From assembly GCA_004525685.1 (NCBI GenBank), contig SPBW01000075.1:1-9935 (forward strand): a DNA stretch of 9,935 nt. Direction: 5' to 3'. Made by a program: the position numbers and the translations under genes. Every line of letters starts with the position of its first letter. The first letter of the stretch is position 1. The notes beneath the pieces are model-generated. The model was not told the origin of the DNA. It did no database searches and saw nothing but the letters and a program-made list of their open reading frames with translations. Positions 1-5,385 of this stretch are shown piece by piece. This DNA comes from Candidatus Atribacteria bacterium (lineage in GTDB: Bacteria > Bipolaricaulota > Bipolaricaulia > UBA7950 > UBA9294).

Positions 1-95
1 AATCCGAGGATTTCTCCCGGATGCGCCTCAAACGTCAAGGCTTCCACGGCAACACGTTTGCCGAAGCATCTTGTCAGTTGATCGGCTTGAATCAA
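1..95 (-). CDS. ABC transporter ATP-binding protein, N-terminus only (runs off left edge)
   Basis: Reading the minus strand from a TTG at 95-93 gives 31 residues to the window edge with no stop. The stretch RVAVEALTFEAHPGEILG (residues 14-31) is the classic N-terminal beta-strand region of ABC ATPases, in which FG..VAV..L.F...PGEILG leads directly into the Walker A motif; that motif would lie just outside the window. The FG at residues 11-12 is in the usual place of the A-loop segment. A Shine-Dalgarno-like purine run (minus strand AGGGGGTG, about 106-113) sits 8 nt before the TTG, which favours this start. The protein would energise an importer or exporter at the inner membrane; the PGEILG form is common in NatA/CcmA-type exporter ATPases, but the substrate cannot be told. 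The NIPSNAP gene lies upstream on the same strand, 251 bp away. The family call is strong for so short a piece; the exact start is less certain. Confidence 0.8.
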   Translation of the reverse strand, partial: MIQADQLTRCFGKRVAVEALTFEAHPGEILG

Positions 96-151
96 GTTCT
101 TTACACCCCCTGGAGAGCGTCCAAGTCTACAGCAGGTTACACGCCGCAGCT

Positions 152-218
152 AGTTCTTGGGGTCACAGTTCTTGGAGTCAGATCTTGTCTCTTGACATTC
201 ATCTGACAACCCAAGAAC
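152..218. repeat. Imperfect palindrome plus tandem repeat upstream of the ABC gene
   Basis: Two 14-bp direct repeats differing at one base (152-165 and 167-180, AGTTCTTGG-G/A-GTCA) lie side by side. The second copy forms the left arm of a long inverted repeat: 168-183 pairs with 201-218 as an 8-bp GTTCTTGG/CCAAGAAC stem and a 7-bp GTCAGAT/ATCTGAC stem separated by a small asymmetric bulge, with a 17-nt loop. It sits about 60-125 bp upstream of the ABC gene start. It may be an operator, a 5' leader structure, or a remnant of a small mobile repeat. No T-run follows, so a simple terminator is unlikely. The rest of 96-346 shows nothing else I can support. Confidence 0.55.
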
Positions 219-346
219 GCAAAGAAACCTTCAAAGCGAGAGCCTGTCTCTGGGGCAGATCTTCTTCTTCGACCATATGGGGAGTCGAACACCCCAAGCC
301 ACCAACGATTGGAAGCCTCAGATAGAGTGCGCTCCGACTCGCTGAA

Positions 347-673
347 TCAGCTCAAGGGCGAGTAAGACGTGGGTGTTAGGATCGTGCTCTTCAGCCTCAG
401 AACGATCGGGCCATCCTTCTCGGATTCTGCCCTTACCTTGGCCCATTCAGGATCCTCTCGAAATGCGGACCATGCCCGGTCGCGGTGTTCTAGACTATCA
501 AAACCAAGGATGTACGTGAGCCGATCGGTCCATTCTCCAATCTCGGATGTGAAGAAACCGATGATCTTCATACCGTGCTTCTCGAACAGAGCGATTGTGT
601 GATCACGGAAGCGTGCGTGCAGTTCAGGAAGCCTGCCTGGTGCTGCTTCGTAGACTCTGGTTTCGTAGATCAT
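347..673 (-). CDS. NIPSNAP family protein
   Basis: This 108-residue protein begins MIYETRVYEAAPGRLPELHARF and continues with HTIALFEKHGMKIIGFFTSEIG, the ferredoxin-like alpha/beta dimeric barrel pattern of NIPSNAP proteins (PF07978). Typical landmarks are the start (I.E.R.Y...PG....), the GxWxxxxG-like segment (here GFFTSEIGEWTDRLTYILGF, residues about 39-58) and the W.....P.W basic/acidic stretch (DRAWSAFREDPEWAKVRAE). The length of about 100-110 residues is normal for bacterial members. These are small cytosolic proteins whose biochemical role is not settled; some relatives bind small molecules or act as monooxygenase-like dimers. The ATG at 673 is the first in-frame start, with only a weak ribosome site. 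The gene is divergent from the nitroreductase, so the 153-bp gap should hold both promoters. Confidence 0.85.
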   Translation of the reverse strand: MIYETRVYEAAPGRLPELHARFRDHTIALFEKHGMKIIGFFTSEIGEWTDRLTYILGFDSLEHRDRAWSAFREDPEWAKVRAESEKDGPIVLRLKSTILTPTSYSPLS

Positions 674-697
674 GGCGGAACTCTACCCGCTACGTTG

Positions 698-727
698 GCG
701 ATACTCAAACATCGCGTGAATAGTCAA
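698..727 (-). promoter_or_regulatory. Possible promoter of the NIPSNAP gene
   Basis: On the minus strand TTGACT (727-722) is followed after 18 nt by TATCGC (703-698), which would start transcription about 15-20 nt before the ATG at 673. The -35 match is good and the -10 match poor, so this is only a candidate. Confidence 0.25.
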
Positions 728-826
728 CAAGAGGAGTGAGACAGAGGCGATTCTGGTTGAAATCGGCGAGATATTGGCCGATCCTCTGGATGGCTCACAA
801 TCCTCGACTGCACGAAGGGAGATCTC

Positions 827-1390
827 TTGAACATTCTCGAATCGATACAGGATCGTCGAAGCATCCGGACCTATACCGATAAAGAGGTGTCTGCTAGTGC
901 CGTTGAGGAGATTCTCGAAGCCGCTCGGCTCGCTCCATCGGGGTCGAATACGCAGCCATGGAGGTTCATCGTCGTTCGGTCTGACAAGATGCGATCTCGG
1001 CTTGCGCAGGCCTGTCACAATCAGCAGTGGATGAATCAGGCCCCGGTTCACATCGTCTGTGTGGCAGACGTGCAAGCGCAATGTTCGGAAGTACGCGAGT
1101 TGTCCATTGATGAACACAGCCCGGAGCCGGAGGCCAAGCGCGTCATCCGCTGTACAGCGATTGCCATCGAGCACCTCGTGCTGCAAGCGCAAGCCCTTGG
1201 GCTGTCAACGTGTTGGATTGCCTGGTTCATGCAATCGGATATCCGGCCCGTGCTTGGCATTCCCGAAGACAAGTACGTCGTCGCCGTCATCACAGTCGGG
1301 TATTCCGACGATCGACCGGCTCCGCGCCCGCGAAAGGCGTTGAGCGAGATCGTCCGATACGAGTCCTGGGACGACGCTGGAGGCACCTAG
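827..1390 (+). CDS. Nitroreductase family protein (FMN-dependent)
   Basis: The 187-residue protein has the nitroreductase fold signature (PF00881). Residues 10-14 (RRSIR) are the N-terminal FMN-phosphate contact, residues 36-47 (APSGSNTQPWRF) form the conserved flavin-binding loop, and the C-terminal GLSTCWIAWF...LGIPEDKYVVAVITVGY segment (about residues 126-165) is the usual glycine-rich FMN and dimer region. Members are cytosolic homodimers that use NAD(P)H to reduce nitroaromatics, quinones, flavins or enones. The physiological substrate cannot be predicted; the short length places it among the small bacterial forms. The start is a TTG preceded by AAGGGAG (815-821) at 5 nt, and no ATG or GTG lies nearby before the RRSIR motif. 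It is apparently monocistronic; a 6-bp hairpin follows the stop. Confidence 0.9.
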   Translation: MNILESIQDRRSIRTYTDKEVSASAVEEILEAARLAPSGSNTQPWRFIVVRSDKMRSRLAQACHNQQWMNQAPVHIVCVADVQAQCSEVRELSIDEHSPEPEAKRVIRCTAIAIEHLVLQAQALGLSTCWIAWFMQSDIRPVLGIPEDKYVVAVITVGYSDDRPAPRPRKALSEIVRYESWDDAGGT

Positions 1391-1392
1391 AT

Positions 1393-1406
1393 CCTGATTC
1401 ATCAGG
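1393..1406 (+). terminator. Weak hairpin after the nitroreductase gene
   Basis: CCTGAT/ATCAGG forms a perfect 6-bp stem with a 2-nt loop two bases after the stop codon. It is followed by a pyrimidine-rich run (CGTCTCTCCTCTTCCC) but no real T-tract, so termination is possible but unproven. Confidence 0.3.
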
Positions 1407-1697
1407 CGTCTCTCCTCTTCCCACTCTCCATGGCCTTCACGGTGAGAGATTCGAGAGAGCGTCTTCACCTTCATCGCCCTGCCCCAGCAGGCACTTGCTG
1501 TTCAAGCTAAGCGGCAGAATCATGCCGATAAAGAGTCATAGAGCTCCATAACCGGCAACAAATGGTCTGAATCATTGCATGATACCTGTTTGACGAATGC
1601 AGATAACCAACGCCAGGCTGGTGGCAAGAAGACCAACGTGGGCATGAGAGGAAGTCTATGACCTGTAGGACAGACTTCACGCTCGCACGCAGTGATC

Positions 1698-1709
1698 GTC
1701 GCCGGCGAC
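1698..1709. repeat. Perfect 12-bp palindrome GTCGCCGGCGAC
   Basis: The sequence GTCGCCGGCGAC is fully self-complementary and lies 120 bp upstream of the secreted-protein gene. It could be a dimeric regulator site or chance in GC-rich DNA; no second copy was seen in the window. Confidence 0.3.
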
Positions 1710-1828
1710 ACACATGCCGAGCCGTCGGCTGACCGAGGACCCTCTTGGCTGTGGTCTCTCAATGAGGCGTGAGACGCTCGTGATACGTTGCACGGCCATG
1801 CTCATTCTGTCGTTCCAAGGAGGAAGTC

Positions 1829-2506
1829 GTGAAGCGCGGACTCATGTGGGTCATCTTGTCGACTCTGCTCATGGGAGGTGTGGTCTGGGCCAAGGGAGAA
1901 GGACTTGGCCGGCTTGCAGTTCCCACGGGGATTGCTCCGATACTTGACGGCGTCTTATCGGACGGTGAATGGGATGATGCCCTCGTGCTGCAACTAGCCG
2001 ATGATACCTTCCTTCATGCCAAACATGCAGATGGATTCCTGTATCTCGGCGTGAAGACGGATCGCAGTGCCGAAGTGGTGGGCAACATCTACATCCTGCG
2101 CGATGATGCGATCGACATTCTTCATGCCTCGTACGCACTTGGCCCGGCATCGTACCGTCTTGTTGAAGGCGCATGGGTATTGGAGAGTCCGTTTGTTTGG
2201 AGTTGCCGCACGTTGGGATTTTCATCGTCGGCAGTCTTTGAGAGGCAGATGTTTCTCGAGGCCAACGGCTGGCTGGCGACCGTGGTCAAACTCGGAGACA
2301 CAGCGCACATGGAATACCAGATTGCCATGGATGATGGACCCATGTGCATGCTCTTCCGCTTTGACGTTCACGCAGACACTCAAGACGTATTCTCGTGGCC
2401 ACTTGATACAGTCGTCGGAATCGAGCCCGGGCAACCACTACCGCAACAAGCTGGTTTTCAACCTGAGACCTGGTGCGAGGTCAGCTTCGAAGTCTCGAAT
2501 CTGTAG
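1829..2506 (+). CDS. Secreted protein with CBM9/DOMON-like beta-sandwich domain
   Basis: The 225-residue product begins with a signal peptide: basic MKR, a hydrophobic core to about residue 19, and a probable cleavage after VVWA (residue 21). The mature part opens with PILDGVLSDGEWDDA (residues 37-51), the hallmark of the CBM9-like/DOMON-like sandwich found in many exported proteins, followed by HAKHADGFLYLGVKT (about 64-78), the usual second strand pair in which the bound ligand or cofactor contacts lie. The rest is beta-rich with four cysteines and fits one domain. Relatives bind carbohydrates, or haem in the cytochrome b558/566 type; no haem-ligand pattern is evident, so the ligand is unknown. 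The GTG start follows AAGGAGG (1817-1823) at 5 nt. No catalytic domain is attached and no neighbour on this strand is coupled to it. The domain call is good; the function is unassigned. Confidence 0.75.
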   Translation: MKRGLMWVILSTLLMGGVVWAKGEGLGRLAVPTGIAPILDGVLSDGEWDDALVLQLADDTFLHAKHADGFLYLGVKTDRSAEVVGNIYILRDDAIDILHASYALGPASYRLVEGAWVLESPFVWSCRTLGFSSSAVFERQMFLEANGWLATVVKLGDTAHMEYQIAMDDGPMCMLFRFDVHADTQDVFSWPLDTVVGIEPGQPLPQQAGFQPETWCEVSFEVSNL

Positions 2507-2540
2507 ACGCTCATTCGATGTGCGGACCAATCAAAGGCGA

Positions 2541-2600
2541 TCTCCCGCAGAGGCGCAGAGAAATCCTGAAATGAATTCATCTGAAGAGCGCGAAGAACCT
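2541..2600. repeat. Possible dispersed intergenic repeat remnant
   Basis: The TCTCCCGCAGAGGCGCAGAG run (2541-2560) followed by GAAGAGCGCGAAGAA (2584-2598) resembles a repeat often seen between genes of environmental bacteria, reading in reverse as TTCGCGCTCTTC...TCTCTGCGCCTCTGCGG. It contains a 10-bp palindrome ATGAATTCAT (2571-2580). The identification is from recalled resemblance; no second copy is in the window. Confidence 0.3.
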
Positions 2601-2748
2601 GAACAAGACCATGACCGTGTTGGAGCGGATCCAATGCCTAACACATCATTCCTTCTTGCTCTTCGAGGTTGCGTGGTTCGGAGTGTCCCCTCTGCATCAG
2701 AACGGAGCGTGCCTTCGACTCCTTCATGCCGAGAATCTCCAAAGCGTG

Positions 2749-2762
2749 CCTGACTTGTCAGG
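2749..2762. repeat. 6-bp stem-loop in convergent spacer
   Basis: CCTGAC/GTCAGG forms a perfect stem with a TT loop. It is the first of three consecutive hairpins between the converging genes. No T-run follows on either strand. Confidence 0.4.
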
Positions 2763-2775
2763 ATACCGTTCAGCG

Positions 2776-2805
2776 GGGCGAGGAGGGATCACTCCCTCCT
2801 CGTCC
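2776..2805. terminator. Strong hairpin, likely terminator between convergent genes
   Basis: A perfect 10-bp stem (CGAGGAGGGA at 2779-2788 with TCCCTCCTCG at 2793-2802) closes a TCAC loop and extends outward by one G-T wobble and two G-C pairs. On the plus strand a CTTTCTCTCC pyrimidine run follows, so it best suits the secreted-protein transcript. Being symmetric, it may also stop the MFS operon, though that side lacks a T-run. Confidence 0.6.
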
Positions 2806-2810
2806 GCTTT

Positions 2811-2828
2811 CTCTCCTTGCGGGGAGAG
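2811..2828. repeat. Third hairpin in convergent spacer
   Basis: CTCTCC (2811-2816) pairs with GGAGAG (2823-2828) around a 6-nt loop, 5 bp past the large terminator hairpin and 20 bp from the MFS stop codon. It may act with that hairpin in stopping minus-strand transcripts. Confidence 0.35.
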
Positions 2829-2847
2829 CTGTGGAGCAAGGGAATCT

Positions 2848-4218
2848 CTACATCTCTACCGTACCGGCGGCCACCGGGGGAGACTCTGGATCGCAATCAG
2901 GAATAAGCTTCTCTAGATTGCGGATGGATGGCACAATGAGTCCGGTCAAACCGAGCACGACACCGACGCACCCCGCTAGGACCATCATCAAGCCCATTCC
3001 TGCCCCCGTTCCTGTGCCTACGAGCTTGCCGAAAACATCGGCTCCCCAACTACCGACTTGCATCATAGGCTCAAACACATAGTCTGCCAAGGTCCCAGCA
3101 AGGATCATGCCGACGGGCGAGGCGATCGAAGCGATCATCCCGCGATAGGCAAACACTCGGCCCTGCACATCATGCGGAACCTTGGTTTGCCAAACGACGT
3201 TGCTCGATGCGCTGGCGAGCTGGGCGAAAAAGACAGCGAAGAAGGCACCTATTGCCCAGACCAACAAGCTGTTTCCTAGTCCGAGAAGTGTCGGCCCCAG
3301 CAACATGGCGCCGATGACGCTTAGGAACACGCCGCGAATCCGTTTCTTGGGGCCACCCCATATAGACAGAACGGCTCCGCCGGCGACCCCGCCGAGACCA
3401 AAGAACATCTGCACTGCGCCCAGAAGCAGCTCATTGGAGTCCGTGCGTGCCAGGATCATTGGTGATTGGATGGAGAAGGCAAACGTGAGCACGAGATTCA
3501 ACACGGCGTACGACATCAGTAGGTACAGCAAGGGCTTGCGCTTCAACAGGAACTTGAAGCCAAACGCGGATTCGCGCCACATGCTCCCTCTTGCCGTCTT
3601 CCCCTCTTCGCTTTCGACAGGCTGCGGTACGCGCACGATCAAGAGCATGGAAATGGCGAACAAGAACGTGGCAATGTCGATCAACATGATTCCGTTAATG
3701 CCGATGAAGCCGAGCAGCGCGCCTGCAGCCACGGGTGAGATAATGCCTGTGGCTGAACCAACCATGCCAATCATGCCTTGCGCCCGACCATAGTGTTTCT
3801 TGGGAATCATGGTGGAGATGGCGGCCATGTACGCCGGGCGCTGGAACGCTTCGCCCGCTCCAATCACTACGGCTACCAAGTAGATGTGCCAGATCTCCAT
3901 CTTTCCGAGCAAGAAGAGCGTGAGGAGGAAGATGGTTGATAGTCCCGCAGCCAGGTCGCCCAGAATCATGATTCTCTTGCGATTCCAACGATCGACGACG
4001 GCTCCAGCGATTGGGCTGAGGACGAGCATCGGAACCAGGGAGAAGAACCCGACCAAGGCAAGTGCCGTGGCTTTGCCTGTGACCTGCCAGGCCCAAATCG
4101 TCAGCCCGAATCGCGTCATCGACGAGCCGATGATCGACACGAATTGCCCCAGCCACACCAGCGAAAACCCAAACATTCCCTCGAATCGATCATTCCAGCG
4201 GTCTCTCAAATCGCTCAC
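2848..4218 (-). CDS. MFS transporter, multidrug/macrolide-exporter type
   Basis: This 456-residue polytopic protein has about 12 hydrophobic segments and the first-half pattern WLGQFVSIIGSSMTRFGLTIW (residues 22-42) typical of the MFS_3/MefA-EntS exporter branch. Residues 72-82 (GAVVDRWNRKR) are MFS motif A between TM2 and TM3. Members are inner-membrane proton-coupled exporters of drugs or siderophores; the substrate here is unknown. The GTG start overlaps the regulator's stop codon by 4 bp (GTGA, 4215-4218), with an AAGGA ribosome site at 4228-4232, so the two are translationally coupled and made from one transcript. A glycine-rich TM12 and a short acidic, proline-containing tail end the protein. 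The pairing with an ArsR-type regulator implies substrate-induced export. The family is certain; exporter direction is inferred from the subfamily. Confidence 0.93.
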   Translation of the reverse strand: MSDLRDRWNDRFEGMFGFSLVWLGQFVSIIGSSMTRFGLTIWAWQVTGKATALALVGFFSLVPMLVLSPIAGAVVDRWNRKRIMILGDLAAGLSTIFLLTLFLLGKMEIWHIYLVAVVIGAGEAFQRPAYMAAISTMIPKKHYGRAQGMIGMVGSATGIISPVAAGALLGFIGINGIMLIDIATFLFAISMLLIVRVPQPVESEEGKTARGSMWRESAFGFKFLLKRKPLLYLLMSYAVLNLVLTFAFSIQSPMILARTDSNELLLGAVQMFFGLGGVAGGAVLSIWGGPKKRIRGVFLSVIGAMLLGPTLLGLGNSLLVWAIGAFFAVFFAQLASASSNVVWQTKVPHDVQGRVFAYRGMIASIASPVGMILAGTLADYVFEPMMQVGSWGADVFGKLVGTGTGAGMGLMMVLAGCVGVVLGLTGLIVPSIRNLEKLIPDCDPESPPVAAGTVEM

Positions 4219-5303
4219 GATGTCTTGTCCTTCGTTCTTTCCTTTGAGTCCGATTTCATGGCTCGAATTTCTTCAGCCAGAGCGTCGAGTTCCGCGTCAC
4301 ATACCGAGTAGTACTTCGACGTACCCTCCTGTCTTACAGCAAGCAAGCCTGAAGCCTTCAGCAGACGTAGGTGTCGCGAGACGCCAGGTTGGCTGATTTG
4401 TAGGTATGTAACGATTTCCCCCCCAAAGCGTTCACTTCCGCTCGCGAATTGGAGAATCTTGAGGCGAGTCTCATCCGCCAATGCCTTCAACTTGGAGATG
4501 TCAGGCCCGCTAGCATTTTGGGATTGAAGGCCTGCCGTCCGGCGCGCATCAAATGCGAATACCGCGAGTTCCTCGGGCTCGCAGATGGACATGGACATCA
4601 GATAGGGTCCCATGAACGGTAGCGGTACAAGAAGCGTTCGTTCGTGATGTTCCGTCCAATCCTCGGCCAACTCGATGGTGCGCCTCTGCAATCGCGAAAG
4701 CAGGCCAGCCAGATTGTGCTGCAGCTCGGGTTCGCCCAGCAGTCTCGCAGTGGCGCTGCGCATGTCCGTTTCGTGCTGCGCGTAGAGGGACTGGAAATGG
4801 TCTGTCCAGAACGTACGGAGTACGTCAATAGACAGATCCTTGAGCAGGGCCGGGTTCTTCTGGAGCTGCTCAAGCTGTGCCCATTGCTCATTGGATGCCA
4901 TCTCCCGCAGCCAGTCAATCGGACTTTCTGCTGCTTGATCGGATTCCGGGGATTGAATGGTCTCATGGCGATTGCCGGCTGCCTCGTGGCGCATGAAGTC
5001 GGCGTTGTTGGAAAGCTCGGATTCATCGAGCATCTCTACCCATTTGAGGAACCCTTCGGGGGGCAAGTCGATGGCACCTTGCTTCACAGCGAGATCGGTC
5101 AAGGCTTCGGGAATCCTGGCGAGCACGAGCACGAGGATGGAATCAGCCAATCGGCTGGGGATGTCGCGCGCGATTGACGCAAAGTCGTCACCCATTCCTG
5201 GAAGTTCGTCGGCTGTGAGAACCAACTGCAGGGCCGAAGTGATAGCTAGACCGGGCCAGATACGGACATCAACCTTCGGGCCCCCTTGTTCGAATGCGAG
5301 CAT
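4215..5303 (-). CDS. ArsR-type HTH regulator with large N-terminal domain
   Basis: The 362-residue protein carries a winged helix-turn-helix at its C-terminus (about residues 268-334). KLKALADETRLKILQFA is the ArsR/SmtB alpha1-2 signature, ISQPGVSRHLRLLKASGLL is the recognition helix-turn-helix, and VRQEGTSKYYSV is the wing. The roughly 260 residues before it are helical, lack any enzyme motif I recognise, and resemble the DUF5937-type N-terminal domain reported fused to ArsR regulators; I infer a ligand-sensing role. No classical ELCVCDL metal site is present in the HTH, so a metal sensor is unlikely. The frame is open back to a TTG at 5363, but that lies inside the -35 box; the ATG at 5303 has AGGAGG (5313-5318) at 9 nt and is the better start. 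It overlaps the MFS gene by 4 bp and probably autoregulates the operon. Confidence 0.88.
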   Translation of the reverse strand: MLAFEQGGPKVDVRIWPGLAITSALQLVLTADELPGMGDDFASIARDIPSRLADSILVLVLARIPEALTDLAVKQGAIDLPPEGFLKWVEMLDESELSNNADFMRHEAAGNRHETIQSPESDQAAESPIDWLREMASNEQWAQLEQLQKNPALLKDLSIDVLRTFWTDHFQSLYAQHETDMRSATARLLGEPELQHNLAGLLSRLQRRTIELAEDWTEHHERTLLVPLPFMGPYLMSMSICEPEELAVFAFDARRTAGLQSQNASGPDISKLKALADETRLKILQFASGSERFGGEIVTYLQISQPGVSRHLRLLKASGLLAVRQEGTSKYYSVCDAELDALAEEIRAMKSDSKERTKDKTS

Positions 5304-5321
5304 GATGCTTAACCTCCTGTT

Positions 5322-5346
5322 TATATAACGACGCGAGTATATAACG
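5322..5346. promoter_or_regulatory. Tandem TATATAACG operator candidate
   Basis: TATATAACG occurs at 5322-5330 and again at 5338-5346, identical and exactly 16 bp apart, about one and a half helical turns. One copy overlaps the -10 box of the regulator/exporter promoter and the other falls at and just beyond the expected start of transcription. This is where a repressor would block it. Each copy holds a self-complementary TATATA core (TTATATAA in the first), fitting the A/T-rich dyads used by many ArsR proteins. Confidence 0.6.
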
Positions 5347-5363
5347 AAAGAGGTATTTGTCAA
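5336..5363 (-). promoter_or_regulatory. Sigma70 promoter of the regulator/MFS operon
   Basis: On the minus strand a perfect TTGACA (5363-5358) is separated by 16 nt from TATACT (5341-5336), five of six matches to TATAAT. Transcription would begin near 5329, giving a 25-nt leader with AGGAGG ahead of the ATG at 5303. It is by far the best promoter in the window. A promoter this strong overlapped by a repeat suits a repressed operon. Confidence 0.75.
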
Positions 5364-5385
5364 GGCCTAGGAGGGTTGCTGACCT

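Larger units (their letters stand above)
1391..1828. other. 438-bp intergenic region, no gene recognised
   Basis: Short open frames occur on both strands here, but none has recognisable protein character, a good ribosome site or codon bias like the neighbours. Visible structures are a small hairpin just after the nitroreductase stop (1393-1406) and a perfect 12-bp palindrome at 1698-1709. The last stretch, up to AAGGAGG at 1817-1823, must hold the promoter of the secreted protein gene, but I see no convincing -35/-10 pair. Confidence 0.6.
2507..2847. other. 341-bp convergent intergenic region with repeat-like tail and hairpins
   Basis: The secreted-protein gene and the MFS gene converge on this spacer. 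Its left part (about 2536-2600) looks like a decayed dispersed intergenic repeat. Its right part carries three hairpins (2749-2762, 2776-2805, 2811-2828). The open frames across it have no protein character and I call no gene here. Confidence 0.6.

Noticed and set aside
192..197. Plus-strand TTGACA in the left spacer as a promoter
   Set aside because: No -10 element lies at the right distance and no plus-strand gene follows; it is in the loop of the palindrome.
279..295. tRNA-like T-arm on the minus strand (GGGG...GTTCGAC...CCCC)
   Set aside because: The T-loop spacing is wrong for a 5-bp stem and 7-nt loop, and no acceptor, D-arm or anticodon arm can be drawn around it.
21..325. Two overlapping plus-strand open frames at the left edge
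   Set aside because: Composition is unlike a protein, no ribosome site is present, and the opposite strand carries the ABC ATPase start.
683..1192. 169-codon minus-strand open frame opposite the nitroreductase
   Set aside because: It is a shadow of the nitroreductase reading frame and has no family features.
2067..2753. 228-codon plus-strand open frame overlapping the secreted protein gene
   Set aside because: It is out of frame with the signal-peptide/CBM9-like gene, rich in Arg, Ser and Pro, and lacks a start signal.
5304..5363. Upstream TTG start adding 20 residues to the ArsR-type regulator
   Set aside because: The TTG falls within the TTGACA box and the added residues cover the promoter; AGGAGG supports the ATG at 5303.
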